Shown: piece after piece, positions 25,219 to 32,161 of the stretch | Position numbering within the stretch: the first letter of the stretch is position 1 | Layout of the letters: each line of letters starts with the position of its first letter | Assembly (NCBI GenBank): GCA_035296385.1 | Contig: DATHBB010000135.1 | Span: forward strand, 1-34,350 | Length of the DNA: 34,350 nt | From: JAIVJZ01 sp035296385 | Lineage (GTDB): Bacteria > Acidobacteriota > Blastocatellia > Pyrinomonadales > Pyrinomonadaceae | Reading direction: 5' to 3' | Position numbers and translations under genes: made by a program | Notes under the pieces: model-generated | What the model was told of the DNA's origin: nothing | Database searches by the model: none | Seen by the model: only the letters and a program-made list of their open reading frames with translations

Positions 25219-28200
25219 CGCGCTTCTCCTCGTGCACGGAGAGCGCGTGCAGGGTGGCGAAGTCGTACTGGTTCGGCGCGGCGGGTTGCCGCTTCAAAAC
25301 GTGCTGCCACTTCTCCACGAACTTCACGCGGTTGACGGTCTGAAAACTCTTGACGCCGCGTTTCACGTCCGTGCCCGAAGACACACCCTCGAAGTGTATG
25401 ATCACGCTCTCCGGCTGGTAGTAAACTTTGCGCCCCATCTCGCGCAGGCTGAAGCAGTAGTCCGTGTCCTCGTAATAGGCGGGCGCGTAGCGCGAATCGA
25501 AGCCGCCGAGACTGAGGAAGAGCGTGCGCGGCGTTGCCAGGAGCGCGCCCGAACAATAATCGACTTCGCGCAGGAAGTTGTAGAGCGGCGCGTTCGGGGC
25601 TTTGTCGTTGCGCCCGAAGTTGCAGCCCGATCCGTCGGAGAAGATGATGCCGCCCGCTTCCTGCAGCGTGCCGTCGGGGTAGATGAGTTTGCCGCCGACC
25701 GCGCCCGCGTCCGGTCGTTCGCGCAGGACGCGCAGGAGCGGAGGGAGCCAGCCCGGTTGCGGCAGCGTGTCGTTGTTGAGGAAGACGAGCACGTCGGCGT
25801 GCGCCGCTTCCGCGCCCGCGTTGCAACTGCCGATGAAGCCTTTGTTCTGTTCGTTGCGCAGCACGCGTATGCGCGCGTCCGTCTGCGTCCAGCGCAGGAG
25901 CGCCGCCGGAGTCTCGTCGGTCGAGGCGTCGTCAACGACGATGATCTCGCCGCGAAAATTGGGCGGCAGGGTTTGGAGCAACTGTTCGAGACACTTCTCC
26001 GTGTACTCCACCTTGTTGTGGACGGGAATGATGATCGAGGCGCTCGGCAGGGTGGTTTCGGCGGTCGCGCCCTCTTTCCATTCGGGCACGAACTGTATGC
26101 GCGAGCCGTTCTTCGCGTCCGCCGTCGAAGACTTCGCGCCGGACGCCTCCGTGCCGTGCGCCTGCACGACGGCGACGGCGGCGACGCGATGCGCCTCCGC
26201 GAGATGGCGCGAGTCGCTCGCCGGAACGATTACGATGTCTACGCTGTGATCGAGATACGGCAAACCGTAATGGCCGTTGGCCGACGGCGGCGAGAAGACC
26301 GCCAGGTGCGGCAGCGCCGCCGCCAGATTCAACCCCGTGTGCCAATTCAAAATCGAAGGCTCACGCTCCGTGCGGCTTTTGAAGTCGTCAACAAGCGCTT
26401 CGAGCCGACGGTAAAAACAGGCATCCGTGCCGTTCGCGCCCGCGGCGGACTGCAAAGCTTCCGCAGCGGCGACGCCCCCTGAGCGCGCGCCGTTGCCGTT
26501 CGTCGCGGCAGCGCCCACGGCGCGCAGCATGGTCTTGGGCGAGCCGACGGCGACGAGGCGCGTGTAAATTTGGACGTTCCCCTGCGCGTCGTAGGCGCGC
26601 ACGACGAGCGTGCGCCGCCCGATCATAGAGGAGCGGAGCGTGACGCGCTCGCTGTAGCCGCATTCGGCGCGCGCCTGCGTGGGGTAGGCCGCCGCCACGT
26701 CGTCGCGCGTCAGCCCGTAGTTCAAGCGACCGAGATAGAAGTCGTCGAGGAACGCTTCGATGCGCACGACGGGCGCGCTGACGGAGAAGACCCAGCCGTG
26801 AATTTCTAGTTCGCCCGCGACGTTGGCCGCCTCGGTCGGCGCTTCGATGAGGCCGTAGAAGGTGGGCTGCACGGGCAGGTGCATGCGGCGCGCGAGTTTG
26901 ACGGCGTGCTGCCGCCACTGGTGTTTCAACCCGCCGAGCCTGCGGAGCATCGAGGCGAAGTGCCACGAACCGGACGTTTGTATCCATTCGAGCACTTCGT
27001 CTTTTTTGTCGGCCTGCGCGCGCAGCGTGACGAGCAGCGCCGCCTGCCGTTCTAGTTGCGACTCGCGTTTGGCGAGGCGCGCGTTGAGCGCGTCGAGTTC
27101 GTTCGCCTGATGCGCCACTTCCGATTCGTAGGCCGACCCCTGCGCCGTGAGTTCGCGTATGCGCGCCGCGTCGGCCACGATCTGCGCCTCCTGCGACGCG
27201 ATGTGCGCTTCATAACCGGCGCGCGCCTTCCTCAATTCGTCGTCGAGATGTGCGATCTGATTTTCATAGCCCGCGCGCACGCTCGCGAGTTCCTCCGTGA
27301 GACTATTGATTTGGGCTTCGTACGCCGTACGCGCCGCCGCCAACTCATCTCCCGTGCGCCGCAGTTCTTCCGAAGACTCCTGACGCACGAGTGTGTCGCG
27401 CTCTTTCAGAAAATTTTGCGGCAGATGTTTGAGCGCTTCCGCGACGATCTCTTCCAGACTGTCGGGCAGCGGGAAAATCAGGTCGCCTTCTGCGGCGCGA
27501 ATCTGTTCGAGCCGTTTGCAATGCGCGAGGAAGCGGTAGAAGGCCGTGCAGCCCGCGAGCGAGAGGCTGTAGAAGCCGTCCTCCTTCGGCGTGTAACGCT
27601 TGTCGAACTCCTCTATCACTTCGCGCAGGATGCCCTGCCAGTTCGGCCACGCGGCGTCGGCGGCGAACGAGGCGGCTTCGACCGACGTGTAGCGGTTCAG
27701 GCGCGCGACGAAATCGGTCAGGTCGTCGTAGTTGTAGTGCTTGATGTAAAAGCCGCTGTCGGGGCTCAGGTATTTAACTTCGCCGTCAACCTCCGGCCAG
27801 GCGTGTATGGCGTCGGTCCACCTGACGCGCCCGCGACGGAAGAGGCGCGGCTGGTGGTCAGCGCCCCAGCCGGAGTTGCGTATGAGGTAATCGCCGATGT
27901 AGTTGTGGCGCGGGATGGCGACGAGCGCGCAGTCTTCCGATTCCGCGACGATCTTTCTGATGCCTGCCGCGAGCCGCGCGGGGACGACCTCGTCCGCGTC
28001 GAGCAGGAAGACCCAGTCGCACGTGGCGTGTGAGATCGCGAGATTGCGCGCCGGTTCGACGTAGCCGAAGTCCGGGCACGAAAAAACCTTGTCCGTATAT
28101 TTGCGCGCGACGGCGATTGTCTCGTCGTCGCTGCTCATGTCGAGCACGACGATCTCGTCAGCCCACGCGGCGCTCGCCAGACACCGATCCAGCGTTTGCC

Positions 28201-28237
28201 CTGCATTCCTGGTATTGACTACAACTGATATCCGCAT
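25208..28237 (-). CDS. Bifunctional family 2 glycosyltransferase with coiled coil and beta module
   Basis: 1009 residues. The first GT2 domain (about 1-240) starts MRISVVVNTRNAG and has LLDADE (78-83), like the WaaE/KdtX group. A coiled coil (about 285-415) contains an 18-residue repeat. WIQTSGSWHFASMLRR (418-433) and a beta-type domain (about 460-565) follow and match those in the operon's methyltransferase. A linker with a Rossmann-like fragment (LPYLDHSVDIVIV, 659-671) leads to a second GT2 domain (about 732-980): IIIPVHNKVEYTEKCL, IIVVDDASTDET, FLNNDTLP, GGFDSRYAPAYYEDTDYCFSLRE. The second domain resembles rhamnosyltransferases. It is first in its operon and likely builds the repeating glycan. 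The start at 28237 lacks a strong ribosome binding site. Confidence 0.88.
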   Translation of the reverse strand: MRISVVVNTRNAGQTLDRCLASAAWADEIVVLDMSSDDETIAVARKYTDKVFSCPDFGYVEPARNLAISHATCDWVFLLDADEVVPARLAAGIRKIVAESEDCALVAIPRHNYIGDYLIRNSGWGADHQPRLFRRGRVRWTDAIHAWPEVDGEVKYLSPDSGFYIKHYNYDDLTDFVARLNRYTSVEAASFAADAAWPNWQGILREVIEEFDKRYTPKEDGFYSLSLAGCTAFYRFLAHCKRLEQIRAAEGDLIFPLPDSLEEIVAEALKHLPQNFLKERDTLVRQESSEELRRTGDELAAARTAYEAQINSLTEELASVRAGYENQIAHLDDELRKARAGYEAHIASQEAQIVADAARIRELTAQGSAYESEVAHQANELDALNARLAKRESQLERQAALLVTLRAQADKKDEVLEWIQTSGSWHFASMLRRLGGLKHQWRQHAVKLARRMHLPVQPTFYGLIEAPTEAANVAGELEIHGWVFSVSAPVVRIEAFLDDFYLGRLNYGLTRDDVAAAYPTQARAECGYSERVTLRSSMIGRRTLVVRAYDAQGNVQIYTRLVAVGSPKTMLRAVGAAATNGNGARSGGVAAAEALQSAAGANGTDACFYRRLEALVDDFKSRTEREPSILNWHTGLNLAAALPHLAVFSPPSANGHYGLPYLDHSVDIVIVPASDSRHLAEAHRVAAVAVVQAHGTEASGAKSSTADAKNGSRIQFVPEWKEGATAETTLPSASIIIPVHNKVEYTEKCLEQLLQTLPPNFRGEIIVVDDASTDETPAALLRWTQTDARIRVLRNEQNKGFIGSCNAGAEAAHADVLVFLNNDTLPQPGWLPPLLRVLRERPDAGAVGGKLIYPDGTLQEAGGIIFSDGSGCNFGRNDKAPNAPLYNFLREVDYCSGALLATPRTLFLSLGGFDSRYAPAYYEDTDYCFSLREMGRKVYYQPESVIIHFEGVSSGTDVKRGVKSFQTVNRVKFVEKWQHVLKRQPAAPNQYDFATLHALSVHEEKRDAD
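27188..27331 (-). repeat. 54-bp (18-residue) tandem repeat inside the glycosyltransferase coiled coil
   Basis: Residues 303-320, 321-338 and 339-350 of the 1009-residue protein repeat the pattern RxxYExxIxxLxxELxxx (Tyr306, Tyr324, Tyr342 are exactly 18 apart). At DNA level this is a degenerate 54-bp repeat. It lengthens a coiled-coil spacer between two enzymatic domains. Confidence 0.7.
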
Positions 28238-29037
28238 TTGGGAAACTCATCCGCAAGTAAGCATCGCGTCCACACTCGACGGCAGCTAAGGCCGCTACTC
28301 CGAGGCGATACCTTTAGAGGTTATTGCTAGGGGCTGCAAAGAGGCTTGGCCCGTGGGGGTTTTCTAAAAAATACTGGCCTTTCCACCTAAATTGCGTCCT
28401 AAACAATACACGACAACGCTTGAGAATCCTAATAACCACGCGCCCGCGCAGCGGGTCATTTTCACCGTCGAACAAACAGAGATAAGCTGCGATTGAAAAT
28501 TAAATATCCTGTCTTTGAGCGCTCATTCATGTGTAAAAATTAAAGTGAGGCCAATAACGGAGGCTCTCATTAACTGGAAATAAGGAGAACCGTATCTATC
28601 CGTACAGCAATACTCATACCGAACACAATACCGATCTTACCCGGTCTATTTCAGGCGAAAAGATGTTCGCGCGTTTGGCCGGGCGACGAGGTGTATACCG
28701 GAGGAGACAGGTGTCGGCAAATTCCGGCAGCGGGTGATCACTTCTGTCGAATCCTACTTTCCCTTCAACATCGAAAATGACCCAAACCCCCGCGCCCCGG
28801 AAAGTTTCGCACGCGTTTTCGCAAAAGACGGCTGAATTTGTCTCAAAACAATTTCCCGCGCTGCTCAGGAGATTGTCAGGCAGCAACTCGCCGCGCAAAA
28901 ATTCTCCGACGCATTCGCGCGCCGGATGTTCAGCGACCGGAGAAACTACGCGTGCTAAAGGCGGACTTGACGCCGAGGTTATAGTCGTCCAGTCGGGTCG
29001 CACCCGTTCGCAAAATCGCGACGAAGGAGTTTCAAAA
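28238..29037. other. Gene-poor stretch with possible decayed coding sequence
   Basis: About 800 bp between the start of the glycosyltransferase operon and a pseudogene. The first 330 bp are richer in A and T than the neighbours and show no credible gene. From 28584 to 28953 one plus-strand frame has only a single stop (28833-28835) and reads like protein (SYFPFNIENDPNPRAPESF, later AAQEIVRQQLAAQKFSDAF), but it has no proper start and I cannot name a family. Other ORFs here (for example 28614-29003 on the minus strand) have no recognisable composition. The glycosyltransferase promoter should lie near 28240-28400; no strong match is visible. Confidence 0.45.
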
Positions 29038-29203
29038 ATGGCTCAGACGATGCCCGCCATCTTCTTCGGGCACGAGGCGGACGTTCCCGTCGTGCGACTG
29101 AGCATGGACGAAACGCAACTCGCAGAGAAGGCGACGAAGTGACTTTTCCGGTCGAAGGCTTCGACGGCGGCTTGGTCTCCATGCTTCCGTCCGCGTCGGC
29201 TGA
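29038..29203 (+). pseudogene. Wrecked 4,5-DOPA-dioxygenase-like (LigB/YgiD family) gene
   Basis: A good ribosome binding site (AAGGAG, 29024-29029) and ATG 29038 are followed by MPAIFFGH, the family's N-terminus. The text then jumps to ADVPVVRLSMDETQ, a mid-protein segment, and then to VTFPVEGFDGGLVSML, the C-terminus. About 200 of the usual 260 residues are missing. Two one-base losses break the frame: one at the AAG/TGA junction near 29140 and one in ATGCTT(T)CCGTCC near 29186. Restoring the second gives MLSVRVG and the native stop TGA at 29201, as in intact relatives (SMLSVQIG). Intact members are ring-cleaving dioxygenases of the non-haem iron/zinc class III type. Confidence 0.8.
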
Positions 29204-29397
29204 CACGCTGGCACGCACCCCGCCAAACTTTCCGCTTGACACCGCTTCGCCCGCGGGGATAACGTGCGCTTTCATGCGACCGGCGACCGCGGCAAACTTC
29301 TCTAAACCGCCACATTTCATCCAACAGCTTTTATCGCTTTTGAGATTCTTGAAAAGATAGGCATGTAGCTCGCGGGTCGGCTCATTCAATTTCAAGT

Positions 29398-29403
29398 TAT
29401 AAT
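29398..29403 (+). promoter_or_regulatory. -10 element upstream of the tandem ATP-grasp genes
   Basis: A perfect TATAAT lies 46 nt before the ATG at 29450. No matching -35 hexamer is present at 16-18 nt, so an activator or another sigma contact would be needed. Confidence 0.4.
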
Positions 29404-29449
29404 TCTTTATCTTTGACTCAGCACGTCCTCATGCGGGTTTGAAGAGAGT

Positions 29450-30733
29450 ATGAAAACAGTTTTGCTCCTTAGCCCCACCGGCAGGGAGCGCAAACATCTG
29501 CCCGCCGTCGCCGCCAATTTGAACTGCCGCGTCATCTTTCAAGAGTTCGCCGCAGACTATTTCGACCGCCAACTCTCAGGCGACGCCGAACCCGACTCCG
29601 CCGCGCTCGACACGCTCTCGCTCATCGAAGAAATCGTTTCGCGCTACACGCGCGAACGCATCGAAGGCGTCACTTCGGGGATCGGCTATCCCGGTATGCT
29701 CGTGGCGAGCCTCATCGCCGGGCGTCTCGGGCTGCCCGGAACGACGGTCGAAAGCGTGCTGCTGTGCGAACACAAATATTACGCGCGGGCGGCGCAACAA
29801 AAGTTGACGCCCTCGGCCACGCCCTCTTTTCAGATCGTGCCGCCCGACGGTTTCGGCGAACGCGGCGCGCCTGACATTCCCTTCCCGCTATTCCTGAAAC
29901 CCGTCAAGTCGTGTTTCTCCATCAACGCGCAGAAAGTCTCTTCGCTGCCGGAACTCCTTCGCGCCGCGCGTACGCGCCACATGCCCGCGTGGTTTCTCAG
30001 CCCCTTCAACGACCTGCTCAAGGCTCACACGAATTACGAGTACGACGCCTCTCACCTGCTCGTCGAGACCCTGCTCGAAGGCGCTCAGGTCTCGCTCGAA
30101 GGCTATGTGTTTCGAGGCCGCGTGTATATTTTAGGCATCATAGATTCGGTGATGTTTCCCGGCACGATCTCCTTCGAGCGTTTCGTCTATCCTTCGCGGC
30201 TGCCCGCGGAGGTGCAGTCGCGCATGGCGCGAATCGCGGAGACGTTCATCTCCGGCATAGGCTATGATAACGCGCTCTTCAACATGGAGTTGATGTACAA
30301 CGCGGCGAGCGGCGAAATTCACATCATCGAAGTTAATCCCAAGATCGCCTCGCAGTTTACGGATTTGTTCGACAAGGTTGACGGCACGAGTTCTTACGCG
30401 CCGCTCTTGCAGATCGCGCTCGGCGAAGAACCCGCACGCACAAGCGTGCGCGGCGAGTTCAAGCTGGCCGCGAGTTGCGTGCTTCGCACCTTTGAAGACC
30501 GTAGGGTTCTGCGCACGACCTCCGCCGCGCAACTCGCCGAGTTGACGCGCAAATTCCCCGACGCGCGCATCGAAACATTCGTCTCCGAAGGCCAGCTTCT
30601 GTCAGACACCATGCAGGACGGCAAGAGTTTTCGTTACGCCCTCGTCAACATCGGCGCGAACTCCGCTTCGGAGTTGGACGCCAAGCTCGACTCCTGCAAG
30701 AAACTTTTAGACTTCCAATTTGCCGCGCCCTAA
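29450..30733 (+). CDS. ATP-grasp ligase (amino-acid/peptide ligase-like)
   Basis: 427 residues. The layout follows carboxylate-amine ligases of the biotin-carboxylase-like ATP-grasp type. The N-terminal Rossmann-like part (1-100) has IEGVTSGIGYPGMLVASLIAGRLGLPG. The hinge has CEHKYYARAAQQKLTPSATP. The lysine strand is FLKPVKSC (148-155). LLVETLLEGAQVSLEGYVFRG, then FNMELMY (277-283) and IIEVNPKIA (292-300) supply the Mg-ATP acidic and Asn residues. The C-terminal 90 residues (from about 335) form an extra lid-like domain seen in carnosine-synthase or BacD-type enzymes. It would join two amino acids or an amino acid to a small acid. Substrates are not predictable. It is followed by a second ATP-grasp gene after a repeat. 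Confidence 0.85.
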   Translation: MKTVLLLSPTGRERKHLPAVAANLNCRVIFQEFAADYFDRQLSGDAEPDSAALDTLSLIEEIVSRYTRERIEGVTSGIGYPGMLVASLIAGRLGLPGTTVESVLLCEHKYYARAAQQKLTPSATPSFQIVPPDGFGERGAPDIPFPLFLKPVKSCFSINAQKVSSLPELLRAARTRHMPAWFLSPFNDLLKAHTNYEYDASHLLVETLLEGAQVSLEGYVFRGRVYILGIIDSVMFPGTISFERFVYPSRLPAEVQSRMARIAETFISGIGYDNALFNMELMYNAASGEIHIIEVNPKIASQFTDLFDKVDGTSSYAPLLQIALGEEPARTSVRGEFKLAASCVLRTFEDRRVLRTTSAAQLAELTRKFPDARIETFVSEGQLLSDTMQDGKSFRYALVNIGANSASELDAKLDSCKKLLDFQFAAP

Positions 30734-30797
30734 CACTTCACACGAAAACTGTTTTCGCAACTGACAGCGATTAACAACCGCATTGAACTCATGCTTC

Positions 30798-30893
30798 CTC
30801 TGTGCCCCCTCTGTGCTCTCTGTGTCTCTGTGGTGAATGCCTTCATAAAGCACTCACCACCGCAGACACAGAGAGCACAGAGGGGGCACAGAG
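30798..30893. repeat. CACAGAG-type intergenic inverted repeat, copy 2
   Basis: Arms 30798-30836 and 30854-30893 are complementary except for a small 2-3 nt irregularity (CACCACCGCAGAC against CACCACAGAGAC), again around a 17-nt spacer. It is the same family as the element at 12131-12225 but with CTCTGTGCTCTC in place of CTCCGTGTCCTC in the arm. It ends 55 nt before the ATG of the second ATP-grasp gene. Confidence 0.93.
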
Positions 30894-30948
30894 AGTTGAA
30901 TTCAATTATAAGCCGTTACCTCGAACCGAATTTATTAAGCCGCGAGCG

Positions 30949-31911
30949 ATGAAGAAAACAGTTCTTCTCACCGTCAATCCCTTGATCGTGGAGACCCGTC
31001 AGGTCTCGACGATGCGGAAGTTCGTCTCGATGCTGGACCGGCGCGTCAACTTATACCTGCTTCCCGTCAACGGCTACGATTTCAGGCGCGGGCGTGCGCG
31101 CGCGTTCAGGCGAATCAAAGGCGGCGCGTTTGAAGACGCCGGGATGATCACGCCTGCCGCCGACCTGTGGATCGTCTATAGCGACGGCTTCTACCTGGAC
31201 CACCGGCGCTTCGGCTTTAGCGTGCGGCGCGACTACTTCAACGCGCAAAACGAGTTTCACCACAAACACCTCGACGCAGGGCGCGTCCGGCGCATGGTCA
31301 ACACGCCCGAAGCGGAGATGAAGGGGCTGAAAAGTTGGCTCGCAACGCTCGACTTCAAACGTACGCGCGTCATTCCCACCTACGTCTGCTCCCACATTGA
31401 CGAAGTTCACGATCTGCAAAAGCGTTATCGCCGCATCGTGGTCAAGCCCGACTGGGGAGGCGCTTGCATGGGCGTGCGTCTGCTCGCGGACGAAACTTCG
31501 GTCGTCGTGTTTCAACGCAAACTCAAACGCGACGGCGAAGACTTGAGCGACCACACCTTTCAACTCTTCCGGCGGGGCGACGAGAAGCGTCTCTGGTTCG
31601 CGGGCGGCGAGTGTGTCGGCGGGCGCAAGTATCATAGCCGCAGAACTCCCTGGTCGGAGGCGGGCGATGACTTTAAGCTCTCGACCTACAATAAAATTTC
31701 CCAGAAGAATTTTGCGGCGGACATGGCCGTCGCGCGTCGCATGTGCGAGTTGGCCGCGATGGACATCGGCTCGGTTGATTTCATCGGCGACGAGATCAAC
31801 GAAATCAACGGCGGCGGGACTGTATTCACCGTTTCCCACGAAGGGAAGTTGCTGGTTGATACGCGACCCGCCTACATCAACTACTTTGAACAACTCGCGG
31901 ATTCGCTTTGA
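30949..31911 (+). CDS. Glutathione-synthetase-like ATP-grasp protein
   Basis: 320 residues from ATG 30949 (MKKTVLLTVNP). The longer in-frame start at 30802 lies in the repeat and would add 49 repeat-derived residues, so it is rejected. The lysine strand is RIVVKPDWGGACMGV (162-176) and the Mg-ATP site is VDFIGDEINEINGGG (276-290), closely resembling the D.IG....EIN end of prokaryotic glutathione synthetases. The N-terminal domain (1-110) is unlike GshB in detail. A C-terminal piece (VDTRPAYINYFEQL) closes the fold. It would ligate a small substrate to an amino acid or peptide, possibly acting on the product of the ATP-grasp enzyme upstream. Confidence 0.75.
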   Translation: MKKTVLLTVNPLIVETRQVSTMRKFVSMLDRRVNLYLLPVNGYDFRRGRARAFRRIKGGAFEDAGMITPAADLWIVYSDGFYLDHRRFGFSVRRDYFNAQNEFHHKHLDAGRVRRMVNTPEAEMKGLKSWLATLDFKRTRVIPTYVCSHIDEVHDLQKRYRRIVVKPDWGGACMGVRLLADETSVVVFQRKLKRDGEDLSDHTFQLFRRGDEKRLWFAGGECVGGRKYHSRRTPWSEAGDDFKLSTYNKISQKNFAADMAVARRMCELAAMDIGSVDFIGDEINEINGGGTVFTVSHEGKLLVDTRPAYINYFEQLADSL

Positions 31912-31920
31912 ATAAAGTTG

Positions 31921-31950
31921 TTGACAAGGAAGGCGCGCGGCTCATACAGT
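31921..31950 (+). promoter_or_regulatory. Possible promoter of the cytochrome gene
   Basis: A perfect TTGACA (31921-31926) is followed after 18 nt by TACAGT (31945-31950, 4 of 6). It lies just after the ATP-grasp stop codon and would give a leader of about 200 nt before ATG 32162. Confidence 0.4.
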
Positions 31951-32015
31951 GCAAGCGAAGTATCGTCTCGCCTATCGGTCGTCCGGTTTTCAACTTTTAC
32001 CAGGTTAAGCGTATT

Positions 32016-32032
32016 CATCTTCGGGGAAGATG
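32016..32032 (+). other. Small hairpin in the cytochrome leader
   Basis: CATCTTC and GAAGATG pair perfectly (7 bp) around GGG. No T-run follows, so it is not a canonical terminator. It could be a leader structure or a fragment of an intergenic repeat. Confidence 0.35.
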
Positions 32033-32161
32033 TCCCTACGGAGTTTCGGCCTCGCCCGTCGTTCAAACTCGCGCCGCCCCGCGCTTTTTCACCCTACGCG
32101 CTCACTCTCAAAAAAGCAGTCCTTGAAAAATGTTCGTCCTGTCTGTCCTGAGGAGACCAGA

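Noticed and set aside
28777..29142. A 121-residue plus-strand protein
   Set aside because: Most of it lacks a ribosome binding site and protein-like composition. Only the last 34 codons, after the internal AAGGAG and ATG 29038, are recognisable, and these belong to the dioxygenase pseudogene.
30802..30948. Start of the GshB-like gene at 30802
   Set aside because: The first 49 residues are translated repeat. The fold begins at MKKTVLLTVNP (ATG 30949).
31908..32151. Short ORFs between the GshB-like gene and the cytochrome
   Set aside because: They have no ribosome binding site or family resemblance, and they overlap a likely promoter and hairpin in the cytochrome leader.
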